Numbered from the stretch's first letter, positions 22,974 through 32,992 are shown. The stretch: 64,000 bases of DNA from Luteibacter mycovicinus (GCF_000745235.1 NZ_JQNL01000001.1:2970001-3034000), one strand, 5' to 3'. Program-made: numbers and translations. The notes: a model not told the origin generated them from the letters alone.

Positions 22974-23864
22974 ATGAACGACTTCCTCGACCGTATCGGC
23001 GTCGATGCCGCCATGCGCACGCTCATCCTCTCGTACTCCGTACGCATCGGCCTTGCGCTCCTCCTGCTGGTCATCGGCTTCTGGCTCGCGGCACGCCTCG
23101 CCAACATCGGCCGTCGTGCACTCGAGCGCGCGCATGTCGATGTCACGCTGGCGCTGTTCCTGCGCAACGTCGTCTACGGCGTCCTGCTGGCGCTGCTCTT
23201 CATCCAGGTGCTCGGCACGGTCGGTATTCCCACCGCTTCCTTTATCGCGGCCATCGGCGCCGCCGGACTCGCCGTCGGCCTCGCGCTCACCAGTTCGCTG
23301 TCCAATCTCGCCTGGGGCGTGCTGCTGATTCTGTTCCGGCCGTTCCGCGTGGGTGATTACGTCACCGTCGGCGGCATCGATGGCACGGTGCAGAGCGTCA
23401 ACCTGATGCACACCTATCTGATCACGCCGGACAACCGGGAAGCCGTGGTGCCGAACGCGAAGGTCGGCGGCGACGCGATCATCAACTACAACGTGCGTGG
23501 CACGCGTCGCTTCGAGTTCAAGGTCGGCATCGGCTACAGCGATGACATCGGCAAGGCGATGAAGGTGATCACCGATCTGTTCGATGCGGATCCGCGCATC
23601 CTCAAGGATCCGGCGCCGGGCGTCTGGACCGATGCGCTCGGCGACTCCAGCGTCAACCTCGTGATCCGCGCCTGGACGGCGGTGGCCGACATGCAGGGGG
23701 CGCAGACGAATCTGCTGCGTCGGATCAAGGAGCGCTTCGACGAGGAGGGGATCACCATTCCTTACCCGCAGAGCGAGATCCGGGTGATCGGCAATCCGGC
23801 GCCGGCGGCGGAAGGGCAGGGCAAGGTCGACGGCCCGGCTGCGAATCCGCTCAATCCGTCGTAA
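22974..23864 (+). CDS. mscS: small-conductance mechanosensitive channel, MscS family
   Basis: 296 aa. Three N-terminal membrane helices, the pore-lining TM3 with AAIGAAGLAVGLALTSSLSN, then the MscS beta domain (FRPFRVGDYVTVGGIDGTVQSVNLMHTYL) and the alpha/beta C-terminal vestibule. Relieves turgor during hypo-osmotic shock. It stands alone between prc and aceF. Confidence 0.94.
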   Translation: MNDFLDRIGVDAAMRTLILSYSVRIGLALLLLVIGFWLAARLANIGRRALERAHVDVTLALFLRNVVYGVLLALLFIQVLGTVGIPTASFIAAIGAAGLAVGLALTSSLSNLAWGVLLILFRPFRVGDYVTVGGIDGTVQSVNLMHTYLITPDNREAVVPNAKVGGDAIINYNVRGTRRFEFKVGIGYSDDIGKAMKVITDLFDADPRILKDPAPGVWTDALGDSSVNLVIRAWTAVADMQGAQTNLLRRIKERFDEEGITIPYPQSEIRVIGNPAPAAEGQGKVDGPAANPLNPS

Positions 23865-24021
23865 CTCCCAGTAAAAGCAGAAATTCATCCCAACGACCGT
23901 TTGAATCGTGGGAAAAGCTGCGTGAGGGATTACAATCGACCGGTTGCGCCGCAGCATAGGCGCCTGTCTTCCCCCGCCGGTGGGTTCGCCGCCCTCCGAC
24001 GCCTGTTTTCTAGGAGGTTCC

Positions 24022-25761
24022 ATGGCCGACGTCAAAGAAGCCCGCGTCCCCGATATTGGTGGTAGCGCGGTCCCCGTCATCGAAATCATGGTCAAGGTCG
24101 GCGATCGCGTCGAAAAGGACCAGAGCCTCGTGACGCTCGAATCCGACAAGGCCACGATGGAAGTGCCGGCGCCGTTCGCTGGCGTCATCAAGGAACTGAA
24201 GGTCAAGGTCGGCGACGAAGTCGACGAAGGTCACGTGATCGCCCTGGTCGAAGCCGAGGGCGATGCCCCGGCCGAAGCGCCCAGGGCTGACGCTCCCAAG
24301 GCCGATGCACCGAAGGCTGCCGCTCCGAAGGCCGACGAGGCCAAGGCCGCCGCGCCGGCTCCGGCACCGGCCGCCGCCAAGGCACCGGCCGCCTCGAAGT
24401 CGTCGGGCCCGGTCAACGTCACCGTCCCCGACATCGGCGGCAAGCCGGTGCCGATCATCGAGCTCATGGTCAAGGTCGGCGATACCGTCGAGAAAGATCA
24501 GAGCCTGATGACGCTCGAGTCCGACAAGGCCACGATGGACATCCCGGCCCCGGCCGCGGGCGTCATCAGGGAACTGAAGGTCAAGGTGGGCGACGAAGTG
24601 AACGACGGCGACCTGATCGCCGTGCTCGAAGGCGCCGGCGGCGAGTCCGCTGAAGCCGCCTCGGCCGACGCACAGCCCGCCGCTTCGACCGACAAGCCCG
24701 GTATCTCGGAAGCCCCGGCCGAAGCACCGAAGCGTGCCGTCGCCTCCGACGCCTCGACCTCGGAAGCCTCGAAGTCCGAACCCGCCGGTGGCACGCCGCG
24801 TACGCCGCCGGTGTCGTTCGACGCCAGCGTGATCATGCCGGGCAATGCCCCCTACGCCAGCCCCGCCGTGCGCGCATTCGCACGCGAGCTCGGTGTCGAC
24901 GTCGCCCAGGTCAAGGGCAGCGGTCGCGGTGGCCGCATCCAGCGCGAAGACATCTCCGGCTACGTGAAGCAGGTGATGGCCTCGGGTGCGTCCCCGTCGA
25001 AGGGCGGCGCGGTCGCCGGTGGCAATGGCCTCAGCCTGCTGCCGTGGCCGAAGGTCGACTTCTCGAAGTTCGGCGACATCGAAGAAAAGCCGCTCGGCCG
25101 CATTCCGAAGATCTCCGCCGCGAACCTCGCCCGCAACTGGGCGATGATTCCGCACGTCACGCAGTTCGAAGATGCGGACATCACGGAGCTCGAAGCCTTC
25201 CGCAAGAAGCTCGGCGAAGAGAACAAGGACCTCAAGGTCACCCCGCTGGTCTTCCAGATCAAGGCGGTGGTCGCGGCGCTGAAGAAATTCCCCACGTTCA
25301 ACGCGTCGCTCGATGCGGCCGGTGAAGTGCTGACGCTCAAGAAGTACTACAACGTCGGTATCGCCGTGGACACGCCGGACGGCCTCGTCGTCCCGGTCAT
25401 CCGCGACGCCGACAAGAAGGGTCTGCTCGAGCTCGCCGCGGAACTGGGTGAGATCTCGAAGAAGGCACGCGACAAGAAGCTTACCGCCGCCGACATGTCG
25501 GGCGGCTGCTTCTCGATTTCCTCGCTCGGCGGCATCGGCGGTACGGCGTTCACGCCGATCGTCAACGCGCCGGAAGTGGCAATTCTGGGCGTTTCCAAGG
25601 CGGCGATGAAGCCGGTGTGGAACGGCAAGGAATTCGCGCCGCGCCTGATCCTGCCGCTGTCTCTGTCGTACGACCACCGCGTCATCGACGGCGCCCTGGC
25701 CGCACGCTTCGCCGTGTATCTCGCCCAGCAGCTCGGCGACATCCGTCGCCTGTTGCTCTGA
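24022..25761 (+). CDS. aceF: pyruvate dehydrogenase E2, dihydrolipoyl acetyltransferase
   Basis: 579 aa. Two lipoyl domains with modifiable Lys43 and Lys169 in ESDKATM, joined by Ala/Pro/Lys/Asp-rich linkers; a peripheral subunit-binding domain ([19 protein letters not shown]); and an acetyltransferase core ending with the catalytic [20 protein letters not shown] lies 7 bases before ATG 24022. It makes acetyl-CoA with E1 and E3. The E1 gene aceE is not adjacent; lpd follows after 15 bases. Confidence 0.96.
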   Translation: MADVKEARVPDIGGSAVPVIEIMVKVGDRVEKDQSLVTLESDKATMEVPAPFAGVIKELKVKVGDEVDEGHVIALVEAEGDAPAEAPRADAPKADAPKAAAPKADEAKAAAPAPAPAAAKAPAASKSSGPVNVTVPDIGGKPVPIIELMVKVGDTVEKDQSLMTLESDKATMDIPAPAAGVIRELKVKVGDEVNDGDLIAVLEGAGGESAEAASADAQPAASTDKPGISEAPAEAPKRAVASDASTSEASKSEPAGGTPRTPPVSFDASVIMPGNAPYASPAVRAFARELGVDVAQVKGSGRGGRIQREDISGYVKQVMASGASPSKGGAVAGGNGLSLLPWPKVDFSKFGDIEEKPLGRIPKISAANLARNWAMIPHVTQFEDADITELEAFRKKLGEENKDLKVTPLVFQIKAVVAALKKFPTFNASLDAAGEVLTLKKYYNVGIAVDTPDGLVVPVIRDADKKGLLELAAELGEISKKARDKKLTAADMSGGCFSISSLGGIGGTAFTPIVNAPEVAILGVSKAAMKPVWNGKEFAPRLILPLSLSYDHRVIDGALAARFAVYLAQQLGDIRRLLL

Positions 25762-25776
25762 CCGGAGACGACACGC

Positions 25777-27609
25777 ATGGCTAACACGATCGAACTGAAA
25801 GTCCCCGATCTCGGCGGCTCGCACGATGTGCCGGTGATCGAGATCCTGGTGAAGGTCGGCGACACGGTCGCCAAGGACCAGAGCCTGGTTACGCTCGAAT
25901 CCGATAAGGCCACGATGGACGTGCCCGCCTCTCAGGCGGGCAAGATCGTCGAGATCAAGGTCAAGATCGGTGACGAACTCAACGACGGCAGCGTGATCGC
26001 CCTCATCGAAGCGGAAGGCGCCGATGCGCCGGTCGCGGAGAAGGCCGTCGGCCAGTCGACGGTGAAGGACGCGCCCGCCGCTCCCACCCCGTCGCCCGCG
26101 CCGGCACCGCCGAAGCCGGCCACACCGGTCGCCGCGCCCGCCGCCGCGTCGTCGTCCGCTTCGTCCGTCAAGGCCGCGGCCGACTCCGGTCGCAAGGCTG
26201 ACATCGAATGCCAGCTGGTCGTCCTCGGCTCCGGTCCGGGCGGCTATACGGCCGCGTTCCGCGGTGCCGACGTCGGCCTCGACGTGGTGCTGGTCGAGCG
26301 TTACGAGTCGCTCGGTGGCGTCTGCCTCAACGTCGGCTGCATCCCGTCGAAGGCGCTGCTGCACGCGGCCGCCGTCATCGACGAAGCCGCCGCCATCGAA
26401 GCGCACGGTATCGCCTTCGGCAAGCCGACCATCGACCTGGACAAGCTGCGCTCGTTCAAGGAGAAGGTCGTCGGCAAGCTCACCGGCGGTCTCGCTCAGA
26501 TGGCCAAGGCGCGCAAGGTGCGTACCGTCACCGGCGTCGGCACGTTCATCTCGCCCAACGAGATGGAAGTCGTCACGGCGGAAGGCACGAAGCTGATCCG
26601 CTTCGAGAACGCCATCATCGCCGCGGGCTCGCAGTCGGTGAAACTGCCTTCGTTCCCGTGGGACGACGAGCGCGTCATCGACTCGACCGGTGCGCTCGAA
26701 CTGCGCGACGTGCCGAAGAAGATGCTGGTCGTCGGCGGTGGCATCATCGGCCTGGAAATGGCCACGGTGTACGCGGGTCTCGGCTCGGAAGTCACCGTCG
26801 TCGAGCTCGCCGACCAGCTGATGCCGGGCGCCGATCTCGACCTGGTCAAGCCGCTGCAAGGCCGTATCGCCAAGCGCTACAAGGGCATCCATCTCAAGAC
26901 CAAGGTCGTCGCGGCCAAGGCTACGAAGCAGGGTATCGAGATCACCTTCGAGGGTGACAGCATCCCCGAGACCACCGTGTACGACCGCGTGCTCGTCTCG
27001 GTGGGACGCTCGCCCAATGGCAACAAGATCGGCGCGGACAAGGCCGGTGTGGAAGTCAGCGATCGCGGCTTCATCCCCGTCGACCGCCAGATGCGCACCA
27101 ACGTGAAGCACATCTTCGCCATCGGCGACCTCGTCGGCCAGCCTATGCTGGCGCACAAGGCCACGCACGAAGCCAAGGTGGCGGCGGAAGCCGCCGCCGG
27201 TCAGAAGAGCTTCTTCGACGCGCGGGTGATCCCGTCGGTGGCCTACACCGATCCGGAAATCGCGTGGGTCGGCGTGACCGAGCGCGAAGCGAAGGAAAAG
27301 GGCCTCAAGGTCGGCGTGGGCAAGTTCCCGTGGGCGGCTTCGGGCCGTGCCATCGGTATCGACCGCACCGAGGGTTTCACCAAGCTGATCTTCGACGAAG
27401 AGACGCATCGCATCGTCGGTGCCGGCATCGTCGGCCCGCACGCGGGCGACCTCATCTCCGAACTCGCCCTGGCGATCGAGATGGGTGCCGAAGCCGGTGA
27501 CATCGGCCGCACCGTTCACCCGCACCCCACGCTCGGCGAGTCCGTCGGCATGGCGGCCGAGGTGTACGAGGGCACGATCACCGACCTGTATATCCCGAAG
27601 AAGAAATAA
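25777..27609 (+). CDS. lpdA: dihydrolipoyl dehydrogenase with N-terminal lipoyl domain (PDH E3)
   Basis: 610 aa, longer than a plain E3 (about 475 aa) because of an N-terminal lipoyl domain (Lys44 in ESDKATMDV) and a Pro/Ala linker. The flavoprotein part has the FAD motif [13 protein letters not shown], the redox disulfide Cys183/Cys188 ([13 protein letters not shown]), the NAD motif [12 protein letters not shown] and the C-terminal His-Glu pair (HPHPTLGE). Reoxidises E2 dihydrolipoamide. A lipoylated E3 is known in beta- and gammaproteobacteria. Cotranscribed with aceF; a double REP follows. Confidence 0.96.
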   Translation: MANTIELKVPDLGGSHDVPVIEILVKVGDTVAKDQSLVTLESDKATMDVPASQAGKIVEIKVKIGDELNDGSVIALIEAEGADAPVAEKAVGQSTVKDAPAAPTPSPAPAPPKPATPVAAPAAASSSASSVKAAADSGRKADIECQLVVLGSGPGGYTAAFRGADVGLDVVLVERYESLGGVCLNVGCIPSKALLHAAAVIDEAAAIEAHGIAFGKPTIDLDKLRSFKEKVVGKLTGGLAQMAKARKVRTVTGVGTFISPNEMEVVTAEGTKLIRFENAIIAAGSQSVKLPSFPWDDERVIDSTGALELRDVPKKMLVVGGGIIGLEMATVYAGLGSEVTVVELADQLMPGADLDLVKPLQGRIAKRYKGIHLKTKVVAAKATKQGIEITFEGDSIPETTVYDRVLVSVGRSPNGNKIGADKAGVEVSDRGFIPVDRQMRTNVKHIFAIGDLVGQPMLAHKATHEAKVAAEAAAGQKSFFDARVIPSVAYTDPEIAWVGVTEREAKEKGLKVGVGKFPWAASGRAIGIDRTEGFTKLIFDEETHRIVGAGIVGPHAGDLISELALAIEMGAEAGDIGRTVHPHPTLGESVGMAAEVYEGTITDLYIPKKK

Positions 27610-27633
27610 GCCCCGCAAAAGGCGCGTTCCTGA

Positions 27634-27684
27634 TGTAGGAGCGCGCCCCGCGCGCGACATGTAAGAGCACGCTTCGCGCGCGAC
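27634..27684 (+). repeat. two tandem REP elements downstream of lpdA / RAYT 3' side
   Basis: Two direct copies: 27634-27658 (canonical, TGTAGGAG...GCGCGAC) and 27660-27684 (diverged, TGTAAGAGCACGCTTC...). They lie just downstream of the minus-strand RAYT gene and form one half of the REP set that brackets it. Confidence 0.88.
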
Positions 27685-27690
27685 CCCGCC

Positions 27691-28155
27691 TCAACTCCCC
27701 ACCCAGATCGCATCCCAGTACGGATAGTCCCCAACGCGCCGCACCAGCCCCGCGCGAATCGGATTGGCCACGACATACCGCGCCATGGCTTTCAGATCGT
27801 CTTCCTTGCGAAGCGCACGATCATGAAATGCCCGCTGCCAGACGGGCGACTCCCGGCCTGTCTTTCGAAGCGCTCTGGTGACCCGCGACTTCATCTTCCC
27901 TATCGTTTTCGACAGATCGGCGTCCTCCCCGAGCTGGATGATTCCGTGCCAGTGGTCCGGCATCAGGACCCATGCGAGGCATTCCGCATTTAACCAGGTC
28001 GTCGGGGAATGGATGGCGCGGGCTGCCACACGAGCCGTAACGTGATCGCGGAACAGCGGTGCGCGATTCCACACCACCGTTGTAACCAGATAGATCCGGC
28101 CGGCTTCTGAAAAACGACCGATGCGAAGAGCGGAGTGTCCGGAAGAAATCGTCAT
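27691..28155 (-). CDS. rayT: REP-associated tyrosine transposase (RAYT, Y1_Tnp family)
   Basis: 154 aa. IS200/IS605-like single-strand transposase of the RAYT branch: HUH motif in VLMPDHWHGII (His68, His70) and catalytic Tyr127 in ARYVVANPIRAGLV, with the family N-terminus GRIYLVTTVVWNRAPLF. REP elements lie on both sides (27634-27684 and 28213-28301), the classic layout of a RAYT with its cognate REPs. RAYTs bind and cut REP DNA, and this one is the obvious candidate for spreading the REPs of the window. It appears intact. Confidence 0.93.
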   Translation of the reverse strand: MTISSGHSALRIGRFSEAGRIYLVTTVVWNRAPLFRDHVTARVAARAIHSPTTWLNAECLAWVLMPDHWHGIIQLGEDADLSKTIGKMKSRVTRALRKTGRESPVWQRAFHDRALRKEDDLKAMARYVVANPIRAGLVRRVGDYPYWDAIWVGS

Positions 28156-28212
28156 CCGTTAATCCTGGTTCACCGCGCGGCGACTCCGGTATCCACTCGA
28201 CCCTCGTCACCT

Positions 28213-28301
28213 TGTAGGAGCGCGCCCCGCGCGCGACACCCGTTCGCCGTCCCGCCATGGCATCCGCCGAACCCAGGTCGCGCGCAGGGCGCGCTCCTAC
28301 A
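28213..28301. repeat. inverted REP pair (BIME) on the 5' side of the RAYT
   Basis: Plus-oriented REP at 28213-28237 and minus-oriented REP at 28277-28301, 39 bases apart. This inverted pair lies upstream of the RAYT start and also just before the permease gene, whose leader mRNA would carry the second copy. Confidence 0.88.
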
Positions 28302-28337
28302 GTGGTCTCGGTGTGCCGGTTATGGCATCGTCACCCG

Positions 28338-29666
28338 ATGCCAGCACCTCAGCCAGCTCACTATCTCCGCCGTCTCGGTATCTGGGATGCCGCGATGATC
28401 GTTATCGGCGGTGTCATCGGGGCGGGTATCTTCCGCACGCCGGCCACCGTCGCGCAGCTGACCAGCTCGGGCACGGAGGTGATTCTCCTCTGGACGCTGG
28501 GCGGCCTGCTTACCCTTGCAGGTGTCCTCTGTTACGCCGAGCTCGGCGCGCGTCGTCCGCAAGCGGGCGGTACCTACGTCTATCTGCGCGAAGCCTTCGG
28601 CCAGCTGCCAGCCTTCCTGTTCGGCTGGACGATGGCACTGATCAATTACCCGGGCAGCGTGGCCGCCGTGGCGACGACGTTCGCCGACTACGCGTGCCGC
28701 GCCACCGGCCTGCCGCACGAGTGGGTCAAGCCGCTCGCCGTCGGCGCCATCAGCTTCATCGTCGCGGTGAATCTGTTCGGTATCCGCGCCGGCGCATGGG
28801 TGCAGAACATCTTCACCGTGCTGAAGCTCGGCGCGGTGTCGTTGCTGATCGTCGTCGGTATCTTCCTCGCGCAGGGCCATCTCGGCGCGGCGTTCGCTAC
28901 CGATCCGACACACGACGTGCCGGCGAGCACGGTGATCGGCGCGATTCTTCCGGCGCTGTTCGCGTACGGCGGCTTCCATTACCTGAACGACCTCGCCGGT
29001 GAAGTACGCGAACCGCAGCGCACGCTTCCGCGCGCGCTGGGTCTCGGCATGCTCGCCGTCGTGGTCTGCTACGTGCTGGTCAACATCGCCTATATGGCGG
29101 GTCTTGGTCACGCCGGCCTCGCCGCAAGCACGGCGCCGGCGGCGGATCTCATGCGTCGCGTGTTCGGCGAATCCGGCGCGACGATCATCGCCGTCGGTAT
29201 CGCCTGTTCGACGTTCGGCTACTGCAGCATCGCGATCGCCGGTGGTGCGCGCGTGCTGCAGGTGATGAGCGCCGACGGCATGTTCTTCAAGCCGATCGCG
29301 CGTATCGACGCGAAGACCGGCGCGCCGCAGTTCGCGCTCGTGGCACTGGGTGGCTGGGCGATCGTGCTGATTCTCTCGGGCAGCTTCAAGGCACTGCTGA
29401 ACTACACGACCGTGGGCGAATGGTTGTCGCATGCGTTCGGTATCGCGACCATCTTCTGGTATCGCAAGAAGCTGCGCGACGAGCCATCGCCGTACCTGGT
29501 GCCGGGGTATCCGGTATTGCCGCTGGTGTTCACCGTCACGGTGCTGTGCGTGATTGCCGCGACGGCGATCACGGAGCCGGGCGATGCGGGCATGAGTCTG
29601 GTGATCATCGCCATCGGCGTGCCGGTTTATTATCTGTGGCGGAAGCGGCTGGGCAAGGTGGGGTGA
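28338..29666 (+). CDS. amino-acid permease, APC superfamily
   Basis: 442 aa, about twelve membrane helices. The APC signature is at the start: LGIWDAAMIVIGGVIGAGIFRTPATVA, followed by GARRPQAGGTYVYLREAFG and the helix-6-type region GAILPALFAYGGFHYLNDLAGEV. Likely a proton-coupled amino-acid or polyamine transporter; the substrate cannot be assigned. I start at ATG 28338, since upstream in-frame codons are REP-derived. The next gene begins 36 bases after the stop. Confidence 0.88.
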   Translation: MPAPQPAHYLRRLGIWDAAMIVIGGVIGAGIFRTPATVAQLTSSGTEVILLWTLGGLLTLAGVLCYAELGARRPQAGGTYVYLREAFGQLPAFLFGWTMALINYPGSVAAVATTFADYACRATGLPHEWVKPLAVGAISFIVAVNLFGIRAGAWVQNIFTVLKLGAVSLLIVVGIFLAQGHLGAAFATDPTHDVPASTVIGAILPALFAYGGFHYLNDLAGEVREPQRTLPRALGLGMLAVVVCYVLVNIAYMAGLGHAGLAASTAPAADLMRRVFGESGATIIAVGIACSTFGYCSIAIAGGARVLQVMSADGMFFKPIARIDAKTGAPQFALVALGGWAIVLILSGSFKALLNYTTVGEWLSHAFGIATIFWYRKKLRDEPSPYLVPGYPVLPLVFTVTVLCVIAATAITEPGDAGMSLVIIAIGVPVYYLWRKRLGKVG

Positions 29667-29701
29667 GTCCCCGTTCATGCCCGGCGTGGCAGATTCCGGG
29701 C

Positions 29702-31843
29702 ATGCGTACCTACCTCCCCCTCGCACTACTCTCTCTCAGCGTCTCCGCCCACGCGGCGACCGTCGATCTCGTCCATCCGGCCGACGCCGCGCGCGTCACG
29801 ACGCGTGACGCCACGCTCGACCCCACCGTGCGCAAGGCCGCCGACGGCGGTGAACTCGTCGCGGTCACCTTCAGACCCTCCGCGTCGCCGGCGCTGATCC
29901 TCGCGCCGAAGCAGGGCACATGGGCCTGGCAGCCGGATGGCACGATGCGCCTGCGTGTGCAGAACGGCATGCCCTGGCCGGTGACGTTGATCGTCGATGT
30001 GGCTTCCGGCGACAAGCACCTGAAGACGGTGGTCGGCGTCCCTCCCGGTCCGCCGCAGACGCTGTCGGTGTCGCTGAAGGCGACGTCCCCGCGAGCGTTC
30101 GGGATGCAGGTCGGGCCGCCGATGCCGTTTGATGACGGTAAGGAGAAGCGTCTCGTCGCGACGGCGGTGGATGGTGCCGTCGATGCTAATGCGGTGACGT
30201 CGGTGACGTTGTCGATGCCTCAGCCGGGCGCGGCGCAGACCGTGTTGTTCGGAAAGCTGGATACCGTGGCAGGCGAGGGCGATCTGCGTGCGGCGTATAC
30301 CGGGGTGGTGGATCGGTATGGGCAGTACACGCGGGGGACGTGGCCAGAGAAGATCGATAGCGACGAGGGCCTGAAGAACGCCGCCAATCGCCGACAGAGC
30401 TGGCTCCCACCGGTGGCGGCAGGTGGCAAAGCTGCGGCACCGGGTCTGGACCAGTTTGGTGGACGGACGGATCTGCCGGCGTTACAGGCAACCGGGTTCT
30501 TCCATGCGCAGAAGCAGGGCGAGCGCTGGTGGCTGGTGACGCCGGAGGGACATGCGTTTTTCTCGCTGGGCGTGAACGCGGTGAATCTCACCGATGCGCG
30601 TACCTATGTGCAGGAACGCGAGTTCATGTTTGCCGACACGTCTGGGGCGAGCGGCAGGTTCGGTGGCGTATCGGACAGTCGCAGCGATCAGGGCTCGCAG
30701 CGCGACAACGGCATGAATCACGGGCGTTGGTGGGACATCTATTCGCAGAACGTGTCGCGGACGCTCGGTGACGATTTCGCGGCGGCGTGGCGTAAGCGCA
30801 GCGTCGACCGGCTGAAGAGCTGGCGCTTCAACACGCTGGGCAACTGGAGCGATCCGGCGTTCGCTCACGATCACCGCATCGCTTATACGGTGCCAGTGAT
30901 CATCAAGGGCGACTTCAACACGGTGAGCACCGGTTACGACTACTGGGGTCGCATGCCCGATCCGTTCGATCCGCGCTTTGCCGCGGCGGCAACGACGGCG
31001 GTCGCCAATGCGAGCAAGGGTGTCAAAGACGACCCATGGTTGCTCGGCTACTTCGCGGATAACGAACTCGCCTGGGCGGGGCAGGGCCCGCAGGGTCGCT
31101 GGGCGCTGGCTGTGGGCTCACTCGTGCAGGGGCCGGAGAGCCCGGCCAAACAGGCGTTTCTCGCCTACCTGAAAAAGACGCACGGCGACGCCGCGACGTT
31201 CGCGAAGGCCTGGGGCGTGGACGTGCATTCGTGGGACCAGGTGGCGGCCAGGGGCTTCAAGGCACCGGATCCCAGCGAAGCGCATCCTGCGGTCGCCGCC
31301 GATTACACCGCTTTCCTGAAGCTGTATGCCGACCAGTACTTCCGCACGGTGGCGCAGACGTTGAAGAAAGCCGATCCGCATCACCTTTTCCTCGGCGGAC
31401 GTCTGGCCGTCCGGACGCCTGAGACCGAGCAGGCCAGTGCGGCCTATGCGGACGTCACCAGCATCAATACGTACACCGACGTGCCCGAGCACGGCTTCGA
31501 CGTCGCCGCCTTCCGCAAGATGGACAAGCCGGTGATGATCACGGAGTTCCACTTCGGATCGGCCGACCGGGGGCCGTTCGGGAACGGAGTCGCCGCCGTC
31601 GGCAGCGAGGAGGAGCGCGGCAAGGCTTACGCGCGTTTCGTCGACGCGGCGGTCGCGTCAGGCGTCGTGGTCGGCACCCACTGGTTCCAGTACGTCGACC
31701 AGCCCGTGACCGGTCGCATTCTCGATGGCGAAAACTCGCATATCGGGCTGGTCGGCATCACCGACATCCCGTTCGACGGCTTCACGCATGCCGTCACCGT
31801 CGCCAATGCGCGCGCAGGCGGTGGATCAGGCGGCGTGCGCTAG
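29702..31843 (+). CDS. agarase-like glycoside hydrolase (GH50-type)
   Basis: 713 aa. Signal peptide MRTYLPLALLSLSVSAHAA, an N-terminal beta-sandwich-like region (to about 220), then a GH-A clan barrel: WWLVTPEGHAFFSLGVNAVN, LGYFADNELAWAG with an Asn-Glu acid/base pair, and VMITEFHFGS with the likely nucleophile Glu. The order and motifs resemble beta-agarases (GH50), though relatives in non-marine bacteria may act on other galactans or glucans. Predicted periplasmic or secreted. No other polysaccharide genes are adjacent. Its 3' end overlaps a small minus-strand gene. Confidence 0.72.
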   Translation: MRTYLPLALLSLSVSAHAATVDLVHPADAARVTTRDATLDPTVRKAADGGELVAVTFRPSASPALILAPKQGTWAWQPDGTMRLRVQNGMPWPVTLIVDVASGDKHLKTVVGVPPGPPQTLSVSLKATSPRAFGMQVGPPMPFDDGKEKRLVATAVDGAVDANAVTSVTLSMPQPGAAQTVLFGKLDTVAGEGDLRAAYTGVVDRYGQYTRGTWPEKIDSDEGLKNAANRRQSWLPPVAAGGKAAAPGLDQFGGRTDLPALQATGFFHAQKQGERWWLVTPEGHAFFSLGVNAVNLTDARTYVQEREFMFADTSGASGRFGGVSDSRSDQGSQRDNGMNHGRWWDIYSQNVSRTLGDDFAAAWRKRSVDRLKSWRFNTLGNWSDPAFAHDHRIAYTVPVIIKGDFNTVSTGYDYWGRMPDPFDPRFAAAATTAVANASKGVKDDPWLLGYFADNELAWAGQGPQGRWALAVGSLVQGPESPAKQAFLAYLKKTHGDAATFAKAWGVDVHSWDQVAARGFKAPDPSEAHPAVAADYTAFLKLYADQYFRTVAQTLKKADPHHLFLGGRLAVRTPETEQASAAYADVTSINTYTDVPEHGFDVAAFRKMDKPVMITEFHFGSADRGPFGNGVAAVGSEEERGKAYARFVDAAVASGVVVGTHWFQYVDQPVTGRILDGENSHIGLVGITDIPFDGFTHAVTVANARAGGGSGGVR

Positions 31844-32008
31844 GGGTGGGCCGCGGCGCGACCCGCGGGTCACGTCGCGGCCGAGGGCGAACGCGATCGG
31901 CTCGGCGATACCGACCAGCGTGCTCAGTGCGACGTTCTGGTTGACCGCGTAACTCATGGAAAACGCGATGCTGAAATGCGTCGCTGCATATTTGATGGTG
32001 CGGGCCAT
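31826..32008 (-). CDS. DUF2061 small membrane protein, 60 aa
   Basis: ATG 32008 with AGGACG about 8 bases upstream. The sequence starts MARTIKYAATHFSIAFSMSY and continues AVNQNVALSTLVGIAEPIAFALG, which matches the short DUF2061 membrane family. Two membrane helices are expected; function unknown. It ends 18 bases inside the 3' end of the convergent agarase-like gene. Confidence 0.72.
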   Translation of the reverse strand: MARTIKYAATHFSIAFSMSYAVNQNVALSTLVGIAEPIAFALGRDVTRGSRRGPPLAHAA

Positions 32009-32097
32009 GGCCACGTCCTCAATGGGAATGAATCTCATTATGGGGATCGCGGAACACAAGTCCAAGTGATCGTTAAGATGATTCCAATAGGTTTTCC

Positions 32098-32511
32098 CTA
32101 TCGATGAATCGCCATCGCCACGACGATCGTCACCACCATCAGGATCGCGACCGTCATGCAGGCGCTGGTCGGTTTGACCCGTCGGGCATCGACCCGGGGC
32201 ACCAGCCGCCAGATGAGAAACGCGCCCAGCAGCATGTCCAGCACCAGCCAGCCGCGAACCCAGGCCAGTTCCAGCAGCGAGGCATCGATCGGCTGCCCGT
32301 GCCGGGTGATCAGCAGTACCGTGCCGCCCAGGCCCAGCGCCACCAGCAGCCAGATCAGCATGGCCAGATACGTGCGGTTGAACACCACGGGGGTGCGCTC
32401 CAGCCAGCGCAGGACGGACCAGCCGATCACGGCGGGGACCACCGCGCCCACGCTGGCATACAACACCAGCCAGATCGCGGCGGAAAGCAGGGTCAGGATC
32501 GTCTGGGTCAC
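32098..32511 (-). CDS. hypothetical inner-membrane protein, 137 aa
   Basis: Four hydrophobic segments: TILTLLSAAIWLVLYASVGA, YLAMLIWLLVALGLGGTVLL, GWLVLDMLLGAFLIWRLV and a C-terminal TVAILMVVTIVVAMAIHR. Family not recognised. It lies 13 bases downstream of the Mpo1-like gene on the same strand, so they are probably cotranscribed. Confidence 0.78.
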   Translation of the reverse strand: MTQTILTLLSAAIWLVLYASVGAVVPAVIGWSVLRWLERTPVVFNRTYLAMLIWLLVALGLGGTVLLITRHGQPIDASLLELAWVRGWLVLDMLLGAFLIWRLVPRVDARRVKPTSACMTVAILMVVTIVVAMAIHR

Positions 32512-32524
32512 CGGACAGCCCGCA

Positions 32525-32992
32525 TCAGTAGGGAGCGCCGAAGCGACTGAGCGCCTTGCTCATCAGCCACGCCGGGCCGATCAGGAGGTACTGCAGGTCG
32601 GTGAGGAAGGAGGGACGTCGCCCTTCGATCCGGTGCCCGATGAACTGGCCGATCCAGGCAACGACGAAGACGGTGATGGCCGACCAGAGCAGGCCGCTCG
32701 TGCCGATGTTCCGGTAGAGCGAGTCGGTGACCAGGGCGAGGATGATGAAAGCACCCGCCATGGCGATGCCGATCTTTCGCGAGAGGCGATAGAAGTAGAA
32801 GCAGAAGGCCAGGAACATCGCCAGCACCGCCCAGAGGCCCGGGCGACCGAGCCACCCGGGGACGGGAATGAGCCAGAACAGCGCGACCACCGTCCAGGTG
32901 ATCGCCGGCACGCAGATCCAGTGGATCAGCTGGTTGGTCTCGTTCTGGTGGTCCCGGCTGTAGTTGCCGAACCAGGTGGCTGCATCGCGCAT
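32525..32992 (-). CDS. Mpo1-like (DUF962) membrane protein
   Basis: 155 aa. The start has the DUF962/Mpo1 signature, with YSRDHQNETNQLIHWICVPA (the His residues and NxxxHxxC pattern), then four to five membrane helices and a second conserved stretch AWIGQFIGHRIEGRRPS. Yeast Mpo1 is an iron-dependent dioxygenase in the alpha-oxidation of 2-hydroxy fatty acids; bacterial members have no firmly known role. The His pattern needed for iron binding is present. Confidence 0.85.
   Translation of the reverse strand: MRDAATWFGNYSRDHQNETNQLIHWICVPAITWTVVALFWLIPVPGWLGRPGLWAVLAMFLAFCFYFYRLSRKIGIAMAGAFIILALVTDSLYRNIGTSGLLWSAITVFVVAWIGQFIGHRIEGRRPSFLTDLQYLLIGPAWLMSKALSRFGAPY

Noticed and set aside
24010..27660. 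A 1216-codon open frame on the minus strand across aceF and lpdA
   Set aside because: It is the antisense of two clear genes; such long open frames arise from high-GC codon bias. No protein-family features are visible.
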